From positions 1-64,000 of the forward strand of contig NZ_JAATJG010000003.1 in the NCBI RefSeq assembly GCF_011927765.1: a DNA stretch of 64,000 nt. The letters run 5' to 3'. Under the pieces are notes generated by a model. That model was given only the letters and a program-made list of their open reading frames with translations, was not told the origin of the DNA and did not search any database. Of the stretch, positions 1 to 9,297 are shown piece after piece (position 1 is the stretch's first letter; the number at the start of each line of letters is the position of its first letter). The DNA comes from Wenyingzhuangia aestuarii. Lineage in GTDB: Bacteria; Bacteroidota; Bacteroidia; Flavobacteriales; Flavobacteriaceae. The position numbers were made by a program, and so were the translations under genes.

Positions 1-137
1 TATCCAAAAAAATATAATTCTATTGAGCAATTAGAAAGTGAGATTAAAAACTATATTAGCTATTATAATAATGATAGAATATCAGGGAGACTAAAGGAAT
101 GAGCCCGATAAAATATCGAGCTCATTATTCTAATTAG
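1..137 (+). pseudogene. Transposase C-terminus, frameshifted (IS3 family)
   Basis: Frame 1 reads YPKKYNSIEQLESEIKNYI followed by SYYNNDRISGRLKE and a stop at 100-102. The conserved continuation KGMSPIKYRAHYSN is present but in another frame, from about position 93 to the stop at 135-137. Integrase-core transposases of this family normally end with an unbroken YYN.kRi...LKGmSPi.YR motif, so one base appears to be missing near 91-96. The break removes only the extreme C-terminus. Whether the 5' part is intact cannot be seen. Confidence 0.7.
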
Positions 138-146
138 TTTATTATT

Positions 147-174
147 AACCGTCCAACTTTTGGGGTGCTGTCCA
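147..174 (+). repeat. Terminal inverted repeat of the IS3-family element
   Basis: The block containing GTCCAACTTTTGGGGTG and ending TGTCCA lies directly after the transposase stop and matches the general form of IS3-group right ends. The boundary at 174 is inferred from the terminal CA. The following 270 bases up to queA are AT-rich and hold only the queA promoter. Confidence 0.65.
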
Positions 175-387
175 AATAGCTGGCTTTTTTATATCCTTAT
201 TTTTACTTAGAGATTAAGAACTCTAAAATTTCACAAAACACTCTTTCTTTAATATTTTAAGCTTTTATTTCCCCAAAAACAAAGACTACTCATAGATATA
301 AAGGTTTCTTTTACATGTTATTTCATTCTACATTCAACCCCTAACCCCTTGTATCTGTTAGCTTTCTGAAAATAAACATCAATATGC

Positions 388-419
388 TTGACAACCCCTA
401 TTCTCAGATTGTATATTTG
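388..419 (+). promoter_or_regulatory. Bacteroidota-type promoter for queA
   Basis: TTG at 388-390 and TATATTTG at 412-419 have the form and spacing (21 bases) of the -33 and -7 elements used by the primary sigma factor of Bacteroidota. The ATG of queA follows 25 bases after the -7 box. This argues against reading the TTG at 388 as a start codon. Confidence 0.6.
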
Positions 420-444
420 CATCCTATCTAAAAACAACATATAC

Positions 445-1494
445 ATGAAGTTATCTGCATTTCATTTTGATTTACCTGAGGAATTGATAGCACAACATCC
501 AGCTGAATATAGAGATGAATCTCGTTTAATGGTATTAAACAGAAAAGAGCAAACTATAGAACATAAGACTTTTAAAGACGTAATTGACTATTTTGACGAT
601 GGTGATTTAATGGTCTTAAACAACACTAAAGTTTTCCCTGCTCGTATGTTTGGTAACAAGGAAAAAACGGGAGCTAGAATTGAAGTTTTCTTATTACGCG
701 AATTAAATGCTGAAAACCGTTTGTGGGATGTTTTAGTAGATCCTGCTCGTAAAATTAGAATTGGAAACAAATTATTTTTTGGCGAAGATGATTCTTTAGT
801 TGCTGAAGTAATTGACAACACCACTTCTAGAGGACGTACTTTACGTTTCTTATATGATGGTTCTTACGAAGAGTTTAGACAAAAATTAGAGGATTTAGGA
901 GAAACTCCAATTCCAAAACATATTGACAGAGCTGTTGAACCAGAAGACGAAGAACGTTTTCAAACAATTTATGCTAAAGAAGAAGGAGCTGTTGCAGCAC
1001 CTACGGCTGGATTACACTTTTCTAAACACCTAATGAAGCGTTTAGAAATTAAAGGTGTTGATTTTGCAGAATTAACTTTACATATTGGTTTAGGTACTTT
1101 TAACCCAGTTGAGGTAGAAGATTTGTCTAAACACAAAATGGACTCTGAAAAAATGAGCGTAAGTGAAGAAACTTGTGAAAAAGTAAACAACGCTATCAAC
1201 TCAAAACGTAGAGTTTGTGCAGTTGGAACAACTGTAATGAGATCTATAGAATCTACGGTTTCATCAAACGGAAGATTAAACCCATACACAGGTTGGACTA
1301 ATAAATTTATTTTCCCTCCTTACGAGTTTAGCATTGCTAACTGCATGATTACCAACTTACACCCATCTAAATCTACTTTAATGATGCAAGTTGCAGCCTT
1401 TGCAGGTTATGATTTTTTAATGAAAGCTTACGAAGAAGCAATTAAAGAAGGATACAAGTTTAGTACTTACGGAGATGCTATGTTGATTATCTAA
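445..1494 (+). CDS. queA: S-adenosylmethionine:tRNA ribosyltransferase-isomerase QueA
   Basis: 349 aa. QueA transfers and isomerises the ribose of SAM onto preQ1 in the wobble position of GUN tRNAs, making epoxyqueuosine in the cytoplasm. The protein begins [20 protein letters not shown] and continues with [22 protein letters not shown] and [10 protein letters not shown], all QueA signatures, and is of normal family length. The ATG at 445 is chosen because an upstream in-frame TTG (388) lies inside the promoter and would add non-conserved residues. It is a single-gene unit with its own promoter and a strong terminator at 1518-1550. No other queuosine gene is in view. Confidence 0.95.
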   Translation: MKLSAFHFDLPEELIAQHPAEYRDESRLMVLNRKEQTIEHKTFKDVIDYFDDGDLMVLNNTKVFPARMFGNKEKTGARIEVFLLRELNAENRLWDVLVDPARKIRIGNKLFFGEDDSLVAEVIDNTTSRGRTLRFLYDGSYEEFRQKLEDLGETPIPKHIDRAVEPEDEERFQTIYAKEEGAVAAPTAGLHFSKHLMKRLEIKGVDFAELTLHIGLGTFNPVEVEDLSKHKMDSEKMSVSEETCEKVNNAINSKRRVCAVGTTVMRSIESTVSSNGRLNPYTGWTNKFIFPPYEFSIANCMITNLHPSKSTLMMQVAAFAGYDFLMKAYEEAIKEGYKFSTYGDAMLII

Positions 1495-1517
1495 TCCACA
1501 GAAACACATACTGCAAC

Positions 1518-1550
1518 ATCCCGAAGTTTTACACTTCGGGATTTTTCTTT
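1518..1550 (+). terminator. Rho-independent terminator after queA
   Basis: A 10-bp stem (ATCCCGAAGT / ACTTCGGGAT) with a 5-base loop is followed by TTTTTCTTT. Confidence 0.85.
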
Positions 1551-1563
1551 TACAATAGTTACG

Positions 1564-1571
1564 TACCTTTG
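1564..1571 (+). promoter_or_regulatory. -7 box (TACCTTTG) upstream of rlmN
   Basis: TACCTTTG matches TAnnTTTG and lies 24 bases before the ATG at 1596. No clear -33 TTTG is seen, so support is partial. Confidence 0.4.
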
Positions 1572-1595
1572 CCAAACAGTTTTACACCATACATT

Positions 1596-2630
1596 ATGTC
1601 TAAAAAAGATATTAGAGCCCTTACTAAAGATCAATTAAGAGATTTTTTCGTTGAAAACGGAGACAAAGCTTTTAGAGGTAACCAAATTTACGAATGGTTA
1701 TGGTCTAAATCTGCTCATACTTTTGATGACATGACTAACATCTCTAAACAAACTAGAGACATGTTAAATGAAAACTTTACTATTAATCATATTGAAGTTG
1801 ACAATATGCAACGTAGTAAAGACGGTACGGTTAAAAATGCTGTAAGACTTCACGATGGATTAATTGTAGAATCTGTTTTAATTCCAACCGATTCTAGAAC
1901 TACTGCTTGTGTATCTAGTCAAGTAGGATGTAGTTTAGATTGTGAATTTTGCGCTACGGCTCGTTTAAAACGAATGCGTAATTTAAATGCTGATGAAATT
2001 TTTGATCAAGTAGCAGCTATCAATCAAGAAAGTATCAAAACTCATAAACACAAGTTGTCTAATATTGTGTATATGGGAATGGGAGAGCCGTTGATGAACT
2101 ACAACAATGTAATGAAATCTATAGAAATGATTACCAGTGATGAAGGTTTGGGAATGTCTCCTAAAAGAATTACCGTATCTACTTCTGGTTTACCTAAAAT
2201 GATTAAAAAATTAGCTGATGATGAAGTAAAATTCAATTTAGCCGTTTCTCTACATTCAGCTATCGAAGAAACTCGTAATAAAATCATGCCTTTTTCTAAG
2301 AATTTCCCATTAACAGAGTTACGTGAATCTTTAGAATATTGGTATGCTAAAACACAAAGCAGAATTACTTACGAATATGTGGTATGGAGAGACATTAACG
2401 ACAAACAGGTTGATATTAATGCCTTGGTTACTTTTTGTTCTTATGTTCCTTGTAAAGTAAACATTATTGAATACAACCCTATTGATGATGGACAGTACCA
2501 ACAAGCTAGTACAAAAGCTATTGATGATTATGTTTATTCTTTAGAAAAAAACGGAATTGTGGTAAATGTTCGTAGATCTAGAGGTAAAGATATTGATGCT
2601 GCTTGTGGACAATTAGCTAATAAAAGTTAA
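1596..2630 (+). CDS. rlmN: Dual-specificity 23S rRNA/tRNA adenine-C2 methyltransferase RlmN
   Basis: 344 aa radical-SAM enzyme that methylates C2 of A2503 in 23S rRNA and A37 in tRNAs. The [4Fe-4S] motif CxxxCxxC is at C112, C116 and C119, preceded by the conserved C105 in TTACVSSQVGC. The second catalytic cysteine, which carries the methyl group in the family, is C337 in AACGQL near the C-terminus. GEPLMNYNN (SAM-binding) is also visible. The ATG at 1596 is preferred over an in-frame TTG at 1569 because that TTG is part of the -7 box. Terminators isolate it from queA. Confidence 0.95.
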   Translation: MSKKDIRALTKDQLRDFFVENGDKAFRGNQIYEWLWSKSAHTFDDMTNISKQTRDMLNENFTINHIEVDNMQRSKDGTVKNAVRLHDGLIVESVLIPTDSRTTACVSSQVGCSLDCEFCATARLKRMRNLNADEIFDQVAAINQESIKTHKHKLSNIVYMGMGEPLMNYNNVMKSIEMITSDEGLGMSPKRITVSTSGLPKMIKKLADDEVKFNLAVSLHSAIEETRNKIMPFSKNFPLTELRESLEYWYAKTQSRITYEYVVWRDINDKQVDINALVTFCSYVPCKVNIIEYNPIDDGQYQQASTKAIDDYVYSLEKNGIVVNVRRSRGKDIDAACGQLANKS

Positions 2631-2632
2631 AA

Positions 2633-2890
2633 CTACTTATACTTCATCTTTAACATTAACAACAACAAAGCTCCTAGTGTAAAAAAACTATTGGTTACGT
2701 AAATAATAGGATCATCTTTAAAGACTCCATACATCAACCAAAAAAAACCATTTAAAGCTCCTACGCATAACCCAATCCAAGACAAACTGCTAGTATCCTT
2801 TTGTTTGTAAGATTTCCATACTTGTGGAAAAAACATACTACTAGAAGTAATTCCTCCCAATACTCCAAAAACAGAAGCTATAGTAATCAT
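2633..2890 (-). CDS. SemiSWEET-type small sugar transporter (PQ-loop protein)
   Basis: 85 aa, three predicted transmembrane helices: residues about 2-20, 37-57 and 63-82. The PQ-loop motif FFPQVWKSYKQKDTSSLSW, between helices 1 and 2, is the signature of bacterial SemiSWEETs, which dimerise to move sugars across the inner membrane. A longer frame would start at 2998, but it has no family match and a promoter (TATCTTTG at 2910-2917, TTG at 2937-2939, both minus strand) lies inside that extension. The ATG at 2890 is therefore chosen. The gene converges on rlmN, with stops two bases apart. Substrate unknown. Confidence 0.85.
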   Translation of the reverse strand: MITIASVFGVLGGITSSSMFFPQVWKSYKQKDTSSLSWIGLCVGALNGFFWLMYGVFKDDPIIYVTNSFFTLGALLLLMLKMKYK

Positions 2891-2909
2891 TTTATTTTTA
2901 TTTAAGTTG

Positions 2910-2939
2910 CAAAGATAACGACATGAAATATAACAACAA
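2910..2939 (-). promoter_or_regulatory. Promoter of the SemiSWEET gene
   Basis: On the minus strand, TTG (2939-2937), a 19-base spacer and TATCTTTG (2917-2910) match the Bacteroidota consensus, 19 bases before the ATG at 2890. Confidence 0.6.
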
Positions 2940-3023
2940 CTTATGATCAAATATTTATTCTTAAAGTAATCGGAAATGATTAATAAAGAATAACTCACAT
3001 TTTCTTATTTTAAAAAAACATTA

Positions 3024-3656
3024 TTAAATCTCTCTTTCTAAAACTCTTATGGTCTTACTATCTTCAGAACTCATTTCTAATATTAAAAATGAACCTTCAA
3101 AATAGTATTCAAAATCCATAAAACCTTCATCATCATTAAATTCATGGTCATTATAAGAGTATCCTGTATCAAAATTAATTTCCAAATCTTCATACTTAAG
3201 AGACAATGCCTTTAACTTAATATTTAAAGTATCATAATTTAAAACAGAACCACTTAAAAACTCTTTAGAATAGTTCTTTTTGTATTGATAACACCCTCCC
3301 TCTTCTTTCGCTGGTATAGTAGACTCACGATGAATAGTATTTAGAAATTTATTATTTTCTTCAAAAAACTCCCAATACTCAATATTACTTTGACACTGTA
3401 ATAAAAACACCTCGTTATCAGTATCACAAATATTAACCATTATAGAATCTCTATTTTTAAAACAAAAATCATCTATATAAGTTGTATCCACCTCTTGAAC
3501 ACCGTTTTCAGTATAAGAATCCACATACCTGACTATCTTCCACTTTCCGTATATTGAAGTCTCTTGTTTTCCAATTTCGTTATCTTGACCAGTATCATTA
3601 TCACTACAGCTAATTAATAGATAAATTAATGAAAAGATATAAAACACTTTTTTCAT
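3024..3656 (-). CDS. Lipoprotein of unknown function, lipocalin-like
   Basis: 210 aa. The N-terminus MKKVFYIFSLIYLLISC is a lipoprotein signal with the acceptor cysteine at residue 17, so the product should be anchored in the periplasmic or outer membrane. The mature part begins acidic and then GKWKIVRYVDSY, which resembles the first strand of lipocalin-like lipoproteins common in Bacteroidota; a beta-rich pattern follows. Several cysteines are present (residues about 84-125). The longer start at 3701 would hide the signal peptide, so the ATG at 3656 is used. No partner gene is evident. Function unknown. Confidence 0.65.
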   Translation of the reverse strand: MKKVFYIFSLIYLLISCSDNDTGQDNEIGKQETSIYGKWKIVRYVDSYTENGVQEVDTTYIDDFCFKNRDSIMVNICDTDNEVFLLQCQSNIEYWEFFEENNKFLNTIHRESTIPAKEEGGCYQYKKNYSKEFLSGSVLNYDTLNIKLKALSLKYEDLEINFDTGYSYNDHEFNDDEGFMDFEYYFEGSFLILEMSSEDSKTIRVLEREI

Positions 3657-3770
3657 CGCTAAATTTTTAGTGTAATATAAGCCAATCTTGAACAATTTCA
3701 AATACTAAAAAAACACTATTTCAAATCAATTTCAACAATAATAATATGTATATTTACAACTGATAAGCTT

Positions 3771-3854
3771 TAGGGGTGTTTTGTAATAGTAAAACCTACA
3801 AAACTGAGAGTTACCCTTTGAACCTGAATAAGTTAGAACTTACGTAGGGAAAAG
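3771..3854 (+). promoter_or_regulatory. TPP riboswitch (THI element) of the thi operon
   Basis: The block contains AGGGGTG (3772-3778), ACTGAGAGTTACCC, TTTGAACCTGAATAAG and ACGTAGGGAA, the conserved THI-box segments in the right order. It lies in the leader of thiS, so thiamine diphosphate should switch off the whole operon. A short hairpin plus U-rich stretch follows at 3856-3880, then about 90 leader bases before the thiS ATG. Confidence 0.95.
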
Positions 3855-3855
3855 T

Positions 3856-3880
3856 GAGGTCATAGACCTCTTTTGTTATT
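3856..3880 (+). terminator. Putative riboswitch expression-platform hairpin
   Basis: GAGGTC-ATA-GACCTC (3856-3870) is followed by TTTTGTTATT. The short stem directly downstream of the aptamer could be the terminator formed when TPP is bound. An alternative antiterminator pairing was not resolved. Confidence 0.5.
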
Positions 3881-3969
3881 AGCATAGCAACGCAATTCTT
3901 CGCGTACTATCTTAATCAAGTTTAAGTAGACATCTGTCTGCAAAGGTTATCGCCAAAATATTTTGAATA

Positions 3970-4173
3970 ATGATAACCATAAAAGTAAACAATCAACCCA
4001 AAGAAATTTCAGAAAATAATTCTGTTGCTAATTTGTTACATCAATTAGAGCAACCAGAACATGGAATTGCTGTGGCCATTAATCAACAAATTATTACCAA
4101 AACAGCTTGGACTACTAAAACCATCAACAATGGTGATGATATTTTGATTATTCAAGCTACACAGGGAGGATAG
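3970..4173 (+). CDS. thiS: Sulfur carrier protein ThiS
   Basis: 67 aa, beta-grasp ubiquitin-like protein ending in the required Gly-Gly (TQGG). ThiF-type enzymes adenylate this terminus, it is converted to a thiocarboxylate, and it delivers sulfur to ThiG for thiazole formation. Usual family length. It is the first gene after the TPP riboswitch. The adenylating partner is probably the ThiF/MoeB-like protein at 16077, outside this operon. Confidence 0.93.
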   Translation: MITIKVNNQPKEISENNSVANLLHQLEQPEHGIAVAINQQIITKTAWTTKTINNGDDILIIQATQGG

Positions 4174-6149
<1,976 letters not shown>

Positions 6150-6356
6150 TATAAGTCGGGAGTTGCTTTAGATGGACATCGAGCGGTGGTTACAGAGCGT
6201 AGTCGAAGTAAGTCGAGATGCCCATCTAAAGCCGGGCTTTCGGTACTCGCTTTTTAAAAAGGTGTTCGAGCGGAGTCGAGAATAAGTTTCAGAAAATCAC
6301 CATTTTAAAAGAGCTCAAACAAAACCTCAATCCCTAACTCAATAGTAATTGACAAT
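6150..6356 (+). repeat. Interspersed palindromic repeat downstream of thiC
   Basis: The arms 6165-6180 (GCTTTAGATGGACATC) and 6217-6232 (GATGCCCATCTAAAGC) match at 15 of 16 positions and enclose CGTAGTCGAAGTAAGTCGAG. A second small element TCGAGCGGAGTCGAGA lies at about 6267-6282. The base composition is clearly more GC-rich than the genes around it. Elements of this kind occur between genes in many flavobacterial genomes (from memory). No coding frame is seen. Confidence 0.6.
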
Positions 6357-6947
6357 ATGATCATTTTAATAGCACCCGAGAACGATATACCCAACGAAAT
6401 TGAAATTCTACATCAACTATTTCAACAAGGTTTAGAGTATTATCATTTTAGAAAACCATACAAAAACTACCAAGAACATTGTGAGTATTTAAATCAGATA
6501 AATAAACAATATCATAACAGAATTGTAGTGCATTATTTTCATGAGTTGGTCAACGAATATTCTTTAAAAGGAATTCATTTTCAGGAACAAAAAAGAAGAG
6601 ATCATTTAGATACTCCTACCGATTATTTTGTCAAACTCAATAATATGTATGGAAAAACCATAAGCTCTTCTTTTCATGAACCTGAGGAACTTGAGAATTG
6701 TACTTTTGAATTTGATTATCATTTACTAAGTCCTGTATTTTCATCTATTTCTAAACAAGGATACAATGGTCGTGGTTTTGATGTCAATCACATTGATAAA
6801 ACAATCATTGGTATGGGTGGAGTTACTACAGAAAATTTAGCCGAATTTGATAAATTAGGTTTTAAAGGAGTGGGTGTTTTAGGTGGTATTTGGAATAGTA
6901 AAAACCCAGTGGAAGATTTTAAAAAAATGCAAGCATCTTTTAATTAA
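6357..6947 (+). CDS. ThiE/TenI superfamily protein (probable TenI-like)
   Basis: 196 aa TIM-barrel protein related to thiamine phosphate synthase and the thiazole tautomerase TenI. Visible landmarks are YYHFRKP (phosphate-side strand), GIHFQ, DYHLLSPVF and IGMGGVT. It lacks the LIINDR and GLGPV..TTTK motifs of a true ThiE, and a normal ThiE is encoded at 8569 in the same operon. It is therefore more likely TenI-like, aromatising the ThiG product or acting in salvage. The tautomerase assignment is inference; a second phosphate synthase is the alternative. Confidence 0.75.
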   Translation: MIILIAPENDIPNEIEILHQLFQQGLEYYHFRKPYKNYQEHCEYLNQINKQYHNRIVVHYFHELVNEYSLKGIHFQEQKRRDHLDTPTDYFVKLNNMYGKTISSSFHEPEELENCTFEFDYHLLSPVFSSISKQGYNGRGFDVNHIDKTIIGMGGVTTENLAEFDKLGFKGVGVLGGIWNSKNPVEDFKKMQASFN

Positions 6948-6985
6948 CAATGAGCAATGAACAAATAACAATAGGCCATGAGCAA
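6945..6985 (+). repeat. Short repeated units CAATGAGCAATGAAC in spacer
   Basis: The 30-base spacer after the TenI-like gene reads as variants of (A)CAATGAGCAATGA: CAATGAGCAATGAAC, ACAATAGG and CCATGAGCAAT. It runs into the start codon of the next gene, whose first codons ATGAGCAATAAT belong to the same unit. Confidence 0.5.
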
Positions 6986-7331
6986 TAATATTATACTTGA
7001 TAAAACCTACGACTTTGCTGTTGCAATAGTCAAGCTTTCTCAGCAATTAGTTTCTGAAAAGAAAGAATATGTTTTATCAAAACAAATACTTCGTTCTGGT
7101 ACTTCTATTGGTGCTAATACAGAAGAAGCTATTGGCGGAATTTCAAAGAAGGATTTTATTGCTAAATTATCGATAGCCTACAAAGAAGCTCGTGAAACTA
7201 AATACTGGTTACGAATTTTAAAAGACACCGATTACATTAATCAAGATGAATTTAACCACTATTTCAAAGCCGTTGAAGAAATATTGAAAATTTTATATTC
7301 TATAATTAATTCATCTAGAAACAACTTATAA
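6978..7331 (+). CDS. Four-helix-bundle protein (23S rRNA intervening-sequence protein family)
   Basis: 117 aa, almost entirely helical. The pattern SKQILRSGTSIGANTEEAI, then KDFIAKLSIAYKEARETKYWL, is characteristic of the family first found encoded in 23S rRNA intervening sequences. The molecular function is unknown. It sits between two thiamine biosynthesis genes with no metabolic connection visible; its stop is one base before the thiD start, so it must be cotranscribed. Another member follows at 8155. These genes are often found as passengers in Bacteroidota operons (from memory). Confidence 0.85.
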   Translation: MSNNIILDKTYDFAVAIVKLSQQLVSEKKEYVLSKQILRSGTSIGANTEEAIGGISKKDFIAKLSIAYKEARETKYWLRILKDTDYINQDEFNHYFKAVEEILKILYSIINSSRNNL

Positions 7332-7332
7332 C

Positions 7333-8151
7333 ATGAAAATTGATCATTGTTCTTTGCCAATTGCAAATTGTATTTTAACTATTGCAGGGTTTGATCCAAG
7401 TTCCGGTGCCGGAATTACTTCAGATATTAAAACATTTGAGGCACATAACTTTTATGGTCTATCTGTATGTACAGCGGTTACGGTTCAGAATGACATCGAT
7501 TTTAAAAACTGTCATTGGATTCCTACTGATCTTATTTTGAAACAAATAGAAACTTTGTTTGAGCGTTTTAAAATCAACATCGTTAAAATAGGAATCATCC
7601 AATCTTGGGAAGTATTATCACTTGTTTTAGATAAATTACACTCGTTAAATTCGGAAATAAAAATCGTTTTAGACCCTATCATCAAAGCAACTGCTGGTTT
7701 TGACTTTCACACAGAAGAAAACCAAGATTTGTTAGATAAAATTTGGGGACAGTGTTATATCATCACTCCTAATTATGATGAAATTCAGCTCCTATATCCA
7801 AACTTAGATATTGATGACACTCTAGAACATATTTCTAACAAAACCAACATCTATTTAAAAGGCGGACACAGAGAAGATAAAAAAGGTTGGGACGAATTGT
7901 ATCATAGTGGAATTGTCATGGTAAACATTCCACCAAACGTAGATAAAGTTTTTGATAAACACGGAAGTGGTTGTGTATTATCTTCATCATTAGCTTGTAA
8001 CCTTGCTTTAGAACAAGAATTAGAAGATGCTTGTAAATTAGCTAAATATTATGTGGAACGTTTTTTAAACTCTAATGAGTCTTTATTAGGAACGCATATT
8101 AGAATTCAGAATGAAGAAGTTAAGGATTCAGAAAAGAAATTTAATTTATAA
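7333..8151 (+). CDS. thiD: Hydroxymethylpyrimidine/phosphomethylpyrimidine kinase ThiD
   Basis: 272 aa ribokinase-fold enzyme that phosphorylates HMP and HMP-P to HMP diphosphate. ILTIAGFDPSSGAG (residues 14-27) is the ThiD N-terminal signature; the anion hole and catalytic region DKHGSGCVLSS lies near residue 215. The first 13 residues (MKIDHCSLPIANC) precede the normal start of the fold and appear to be encoded by repeat-like spacer sequence. No other in-frame ATG gives a complete first strand. The gene starts one base after the upstream stop. Confidence 0.95.
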   Translation: MKIDHCSLPIANCILTIAGFDPSSGAGITSDIKTFEAHNFYGLSVCTAVTVQNDIDFKNCHWIPTDLILKQIETLFERFKINIVKIGIIQSWEVLSLVLDKLHSLNSEIKIVLDPIIKATAGFDFHTEENQDLLDKIWGQCYIITPNYDEIQLLYPNLDIDDTLEHISNKTNIYLKGGHREDKKGWDELYHSGIVMVNIPPNVDKVFDKHGSGCVLSSSLACNLALEQELEDACKLAKYYVERFLNSNESLLGTHIRIQNEEVKDSEKKFNL

Positions 8152-8154
8152 GCT

Positions 8155-8526
8155 ATGGAAAAGACGAATACATTTCAAGATTTAGTTGTTTGGCAAAAAG
8201 GCCATCAATTTGTCTTAGAAGTTTATAAAATCACCAAACAATTTCCCAAAGAAGAAATTTACGGATTGACTTCGCAATTTAGAAGAGCAGCCATATCTAT
8301 CACTGCCAATATTGCTGAAGGTTATAAGAGATTAAGCTATAAGGAAAAATTACGTTTTTATAATATTGCTCAAGCTTCGTTAGAAGAGTGTAAATACTTT
8401 TTAATTCTTTCTCGTGATTTAGAGTACACAGATCAATTTCAAAAACTAAATGATTTAATTAACGAAGTAAGTAAAATGCTAAATTCTTACTGTAGGAACA
8501 TTGCAAACAAAAACAATTATTCTTAA
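8155..8526 (+). CDS. Four-helix-bundle protein (23S rRNA intervening-sequence protein family), second copy
   Basis: 123 aa. FQDLVVWQKGHQFVLEVYKITKQFP is the family's first helix, followed by YGLTSQFRRAAISITANIAEGY and YNIAQASLEECKYFL. It is a different subfamily from the copy at 6978, so it is probably an independent arrival, not a tandem duplication. Function unknown. It begins three bases after thiD and ends just before a repeat-like spacer and thiE. Confidence 0.88.
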   Translation: MEKTNTFQDLVVWQKGHQFVLEVYKITKQFPKEEIYGLTSQFRRAAISITANIAEGYKRLSYKEKLRFYNIAQASLEECKYFLILSRDLEYTDQFQKLNDLINEVSKMLNSYCRNIANKNNYS

Positions 8527-8568
8527 CTCCTAAAATTCTCATATTCTTAACTACTGAATTCACACAAA
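8527..8568 (+). repeat. Repeat-like pyrimidine-rich spacer before thiE
   Basis: CTCCTAAAATTCTCATATTC followed by TTAACTACTGAATTC shares units with the spacers before thiG (9211-9297) and thiH (10069-10205). Confidence 0.45.
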
Positions 8569-9210
8569 ATGATCATCAACAAGCTACATTACATATCTCA
8601 AGGAGCAACACCTAAAGAACATTTAGAAAATATTCAGAATGCTTGTCAATCGGGTGCTGAATTGGTACAACTTCGTTTGAAAAATTTATCTGATAAAAAA
8701 GTTTTAAAAACAGCTTTAGAAGCTAGAGAAATTACCAATCATTTTCAGACAAGATTAATCATCAACGATCATTATAAAATAGCCAAAGAAGTAAAAGCTG
8801 ACGGGGTTCATTTAGGGAAAACAGATACCTGCCCTACTGAAGCTAGAAAACATTTATACACTTGGCAAATTATTGGAGGTACCGCAAACACTTTAGAAGA
8901 TTGTAAAACTTTAATTAACAAAGAGGTTGATTATATTGGTTTGGGACCTTTTAGATTTACCACCACCAAAGAAAATTTAAGTCCTGTTTTAGGTCTAGAT
9001 GGATACACGGTCATTTTAGAAGAATTACAAACAGAAACTCCCATTATTGCTATTGGAGGAATTACAGAAAACGACATCGCTGAACTTTTAAAAACAGGAG
9101 TTTCGGGGATTGCCATGTCTGGAGAAATTACTCGTGATTTTAATAAAATCAGAACCTTTAATAAACTATTACAAGCAGGAAATAGCGAAGAACAAAAGTA
9201 TGAGTTTTAG
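8569..9210 (+). CDS. thiE: Thiamine phosphate synthase ThiE
   Basis: 213 aa TIM barrel that joins HMP diphosphate and hydroxyethylthiazole phosphate. The substrate-binding motifs are intact: VQLRLK (R36, K38), LIINDH (N66, D67), GVHLGKTD (H81-D86), GLGPFRFTTTK (124-134) and AIGGIT (161-166). The N-terminus KLHYISQGATPKEHLENI is typical of flavobacterial ThiE. It lies between a four-helix-bundle gene and thiG under the upstream riboswitch. A degenerate paralogue is encoded at 15445. Confidence 0.93.
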   Translation: MIINKLHYISQGATPKEHLENIQNACQSGAELVQLRLKNLSDKKVLKTALEAREITNHFQTRLIINDHYKIAKEVKADGVHLGKTDTCPTEARKHLYTWQIIGGTANTLEDCKTLINKEVDYIGLGPFRFTTTKENLSPVLGLDGYTVILEELQTETPIIAIGGITENDIAELLKTGVSGIAMSGEITRDFNKIRTFNKLLQAGNSEEQKYEF

Positions 9211-9297
9211 ATATTCAAAATTTAAAGAGAATGAGTGAGTAGAATACTCTACACAACTACTTAAATTCTTGACTTCTTAACTCCTAAAAAATAAATA
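9211..9297 (+). repeat. Structured repeat-like spacer between thiE and thiG
   Basis: It contains a small hairpin GTAGA-ATAC-TCTAC (9239-9252) and the unit CTTCTTAACTCCTAAAAA just before the thiG start. The same unit, with one base changed, stands before thiH. Confidence 0.5.

Larger units (their letters stand above)
1..174 (+). mobile_element. Right end of an IS3-family insertion sequence (remnant, cut by window edge)
   Basis: The first 137 bases encode the C-terminal tail of an IS3/IS150-type DDE transposase, and a terminal inverted repeat follows at about 147-174. That end contains GTCCAACTTTTGGGGTG and finishes in TGTCCA; read inward from the other strand it is TGGACAGCACCCCAAAAG, the usual form of IS3-group ends. 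The element starts outside the window, so its left end and target duplication cannot be checked. The reading frame is broken, so the copy is probably dead. Confidence 0.75.

Noticed and set aside
388-444. Extension of queA to a TTG start at 388
   Set aside because: The TTG and following TATATTTG make a good promoter; the added residues are not conserved and QueA starts normally at [11 protein letters not shown].
6978-8526. rRNA operon or 23S intervening sequence
   Set aside because: The two proteins belong to the intervening-sequence family, but no rRNA sequence is near; they lie among thi genes.
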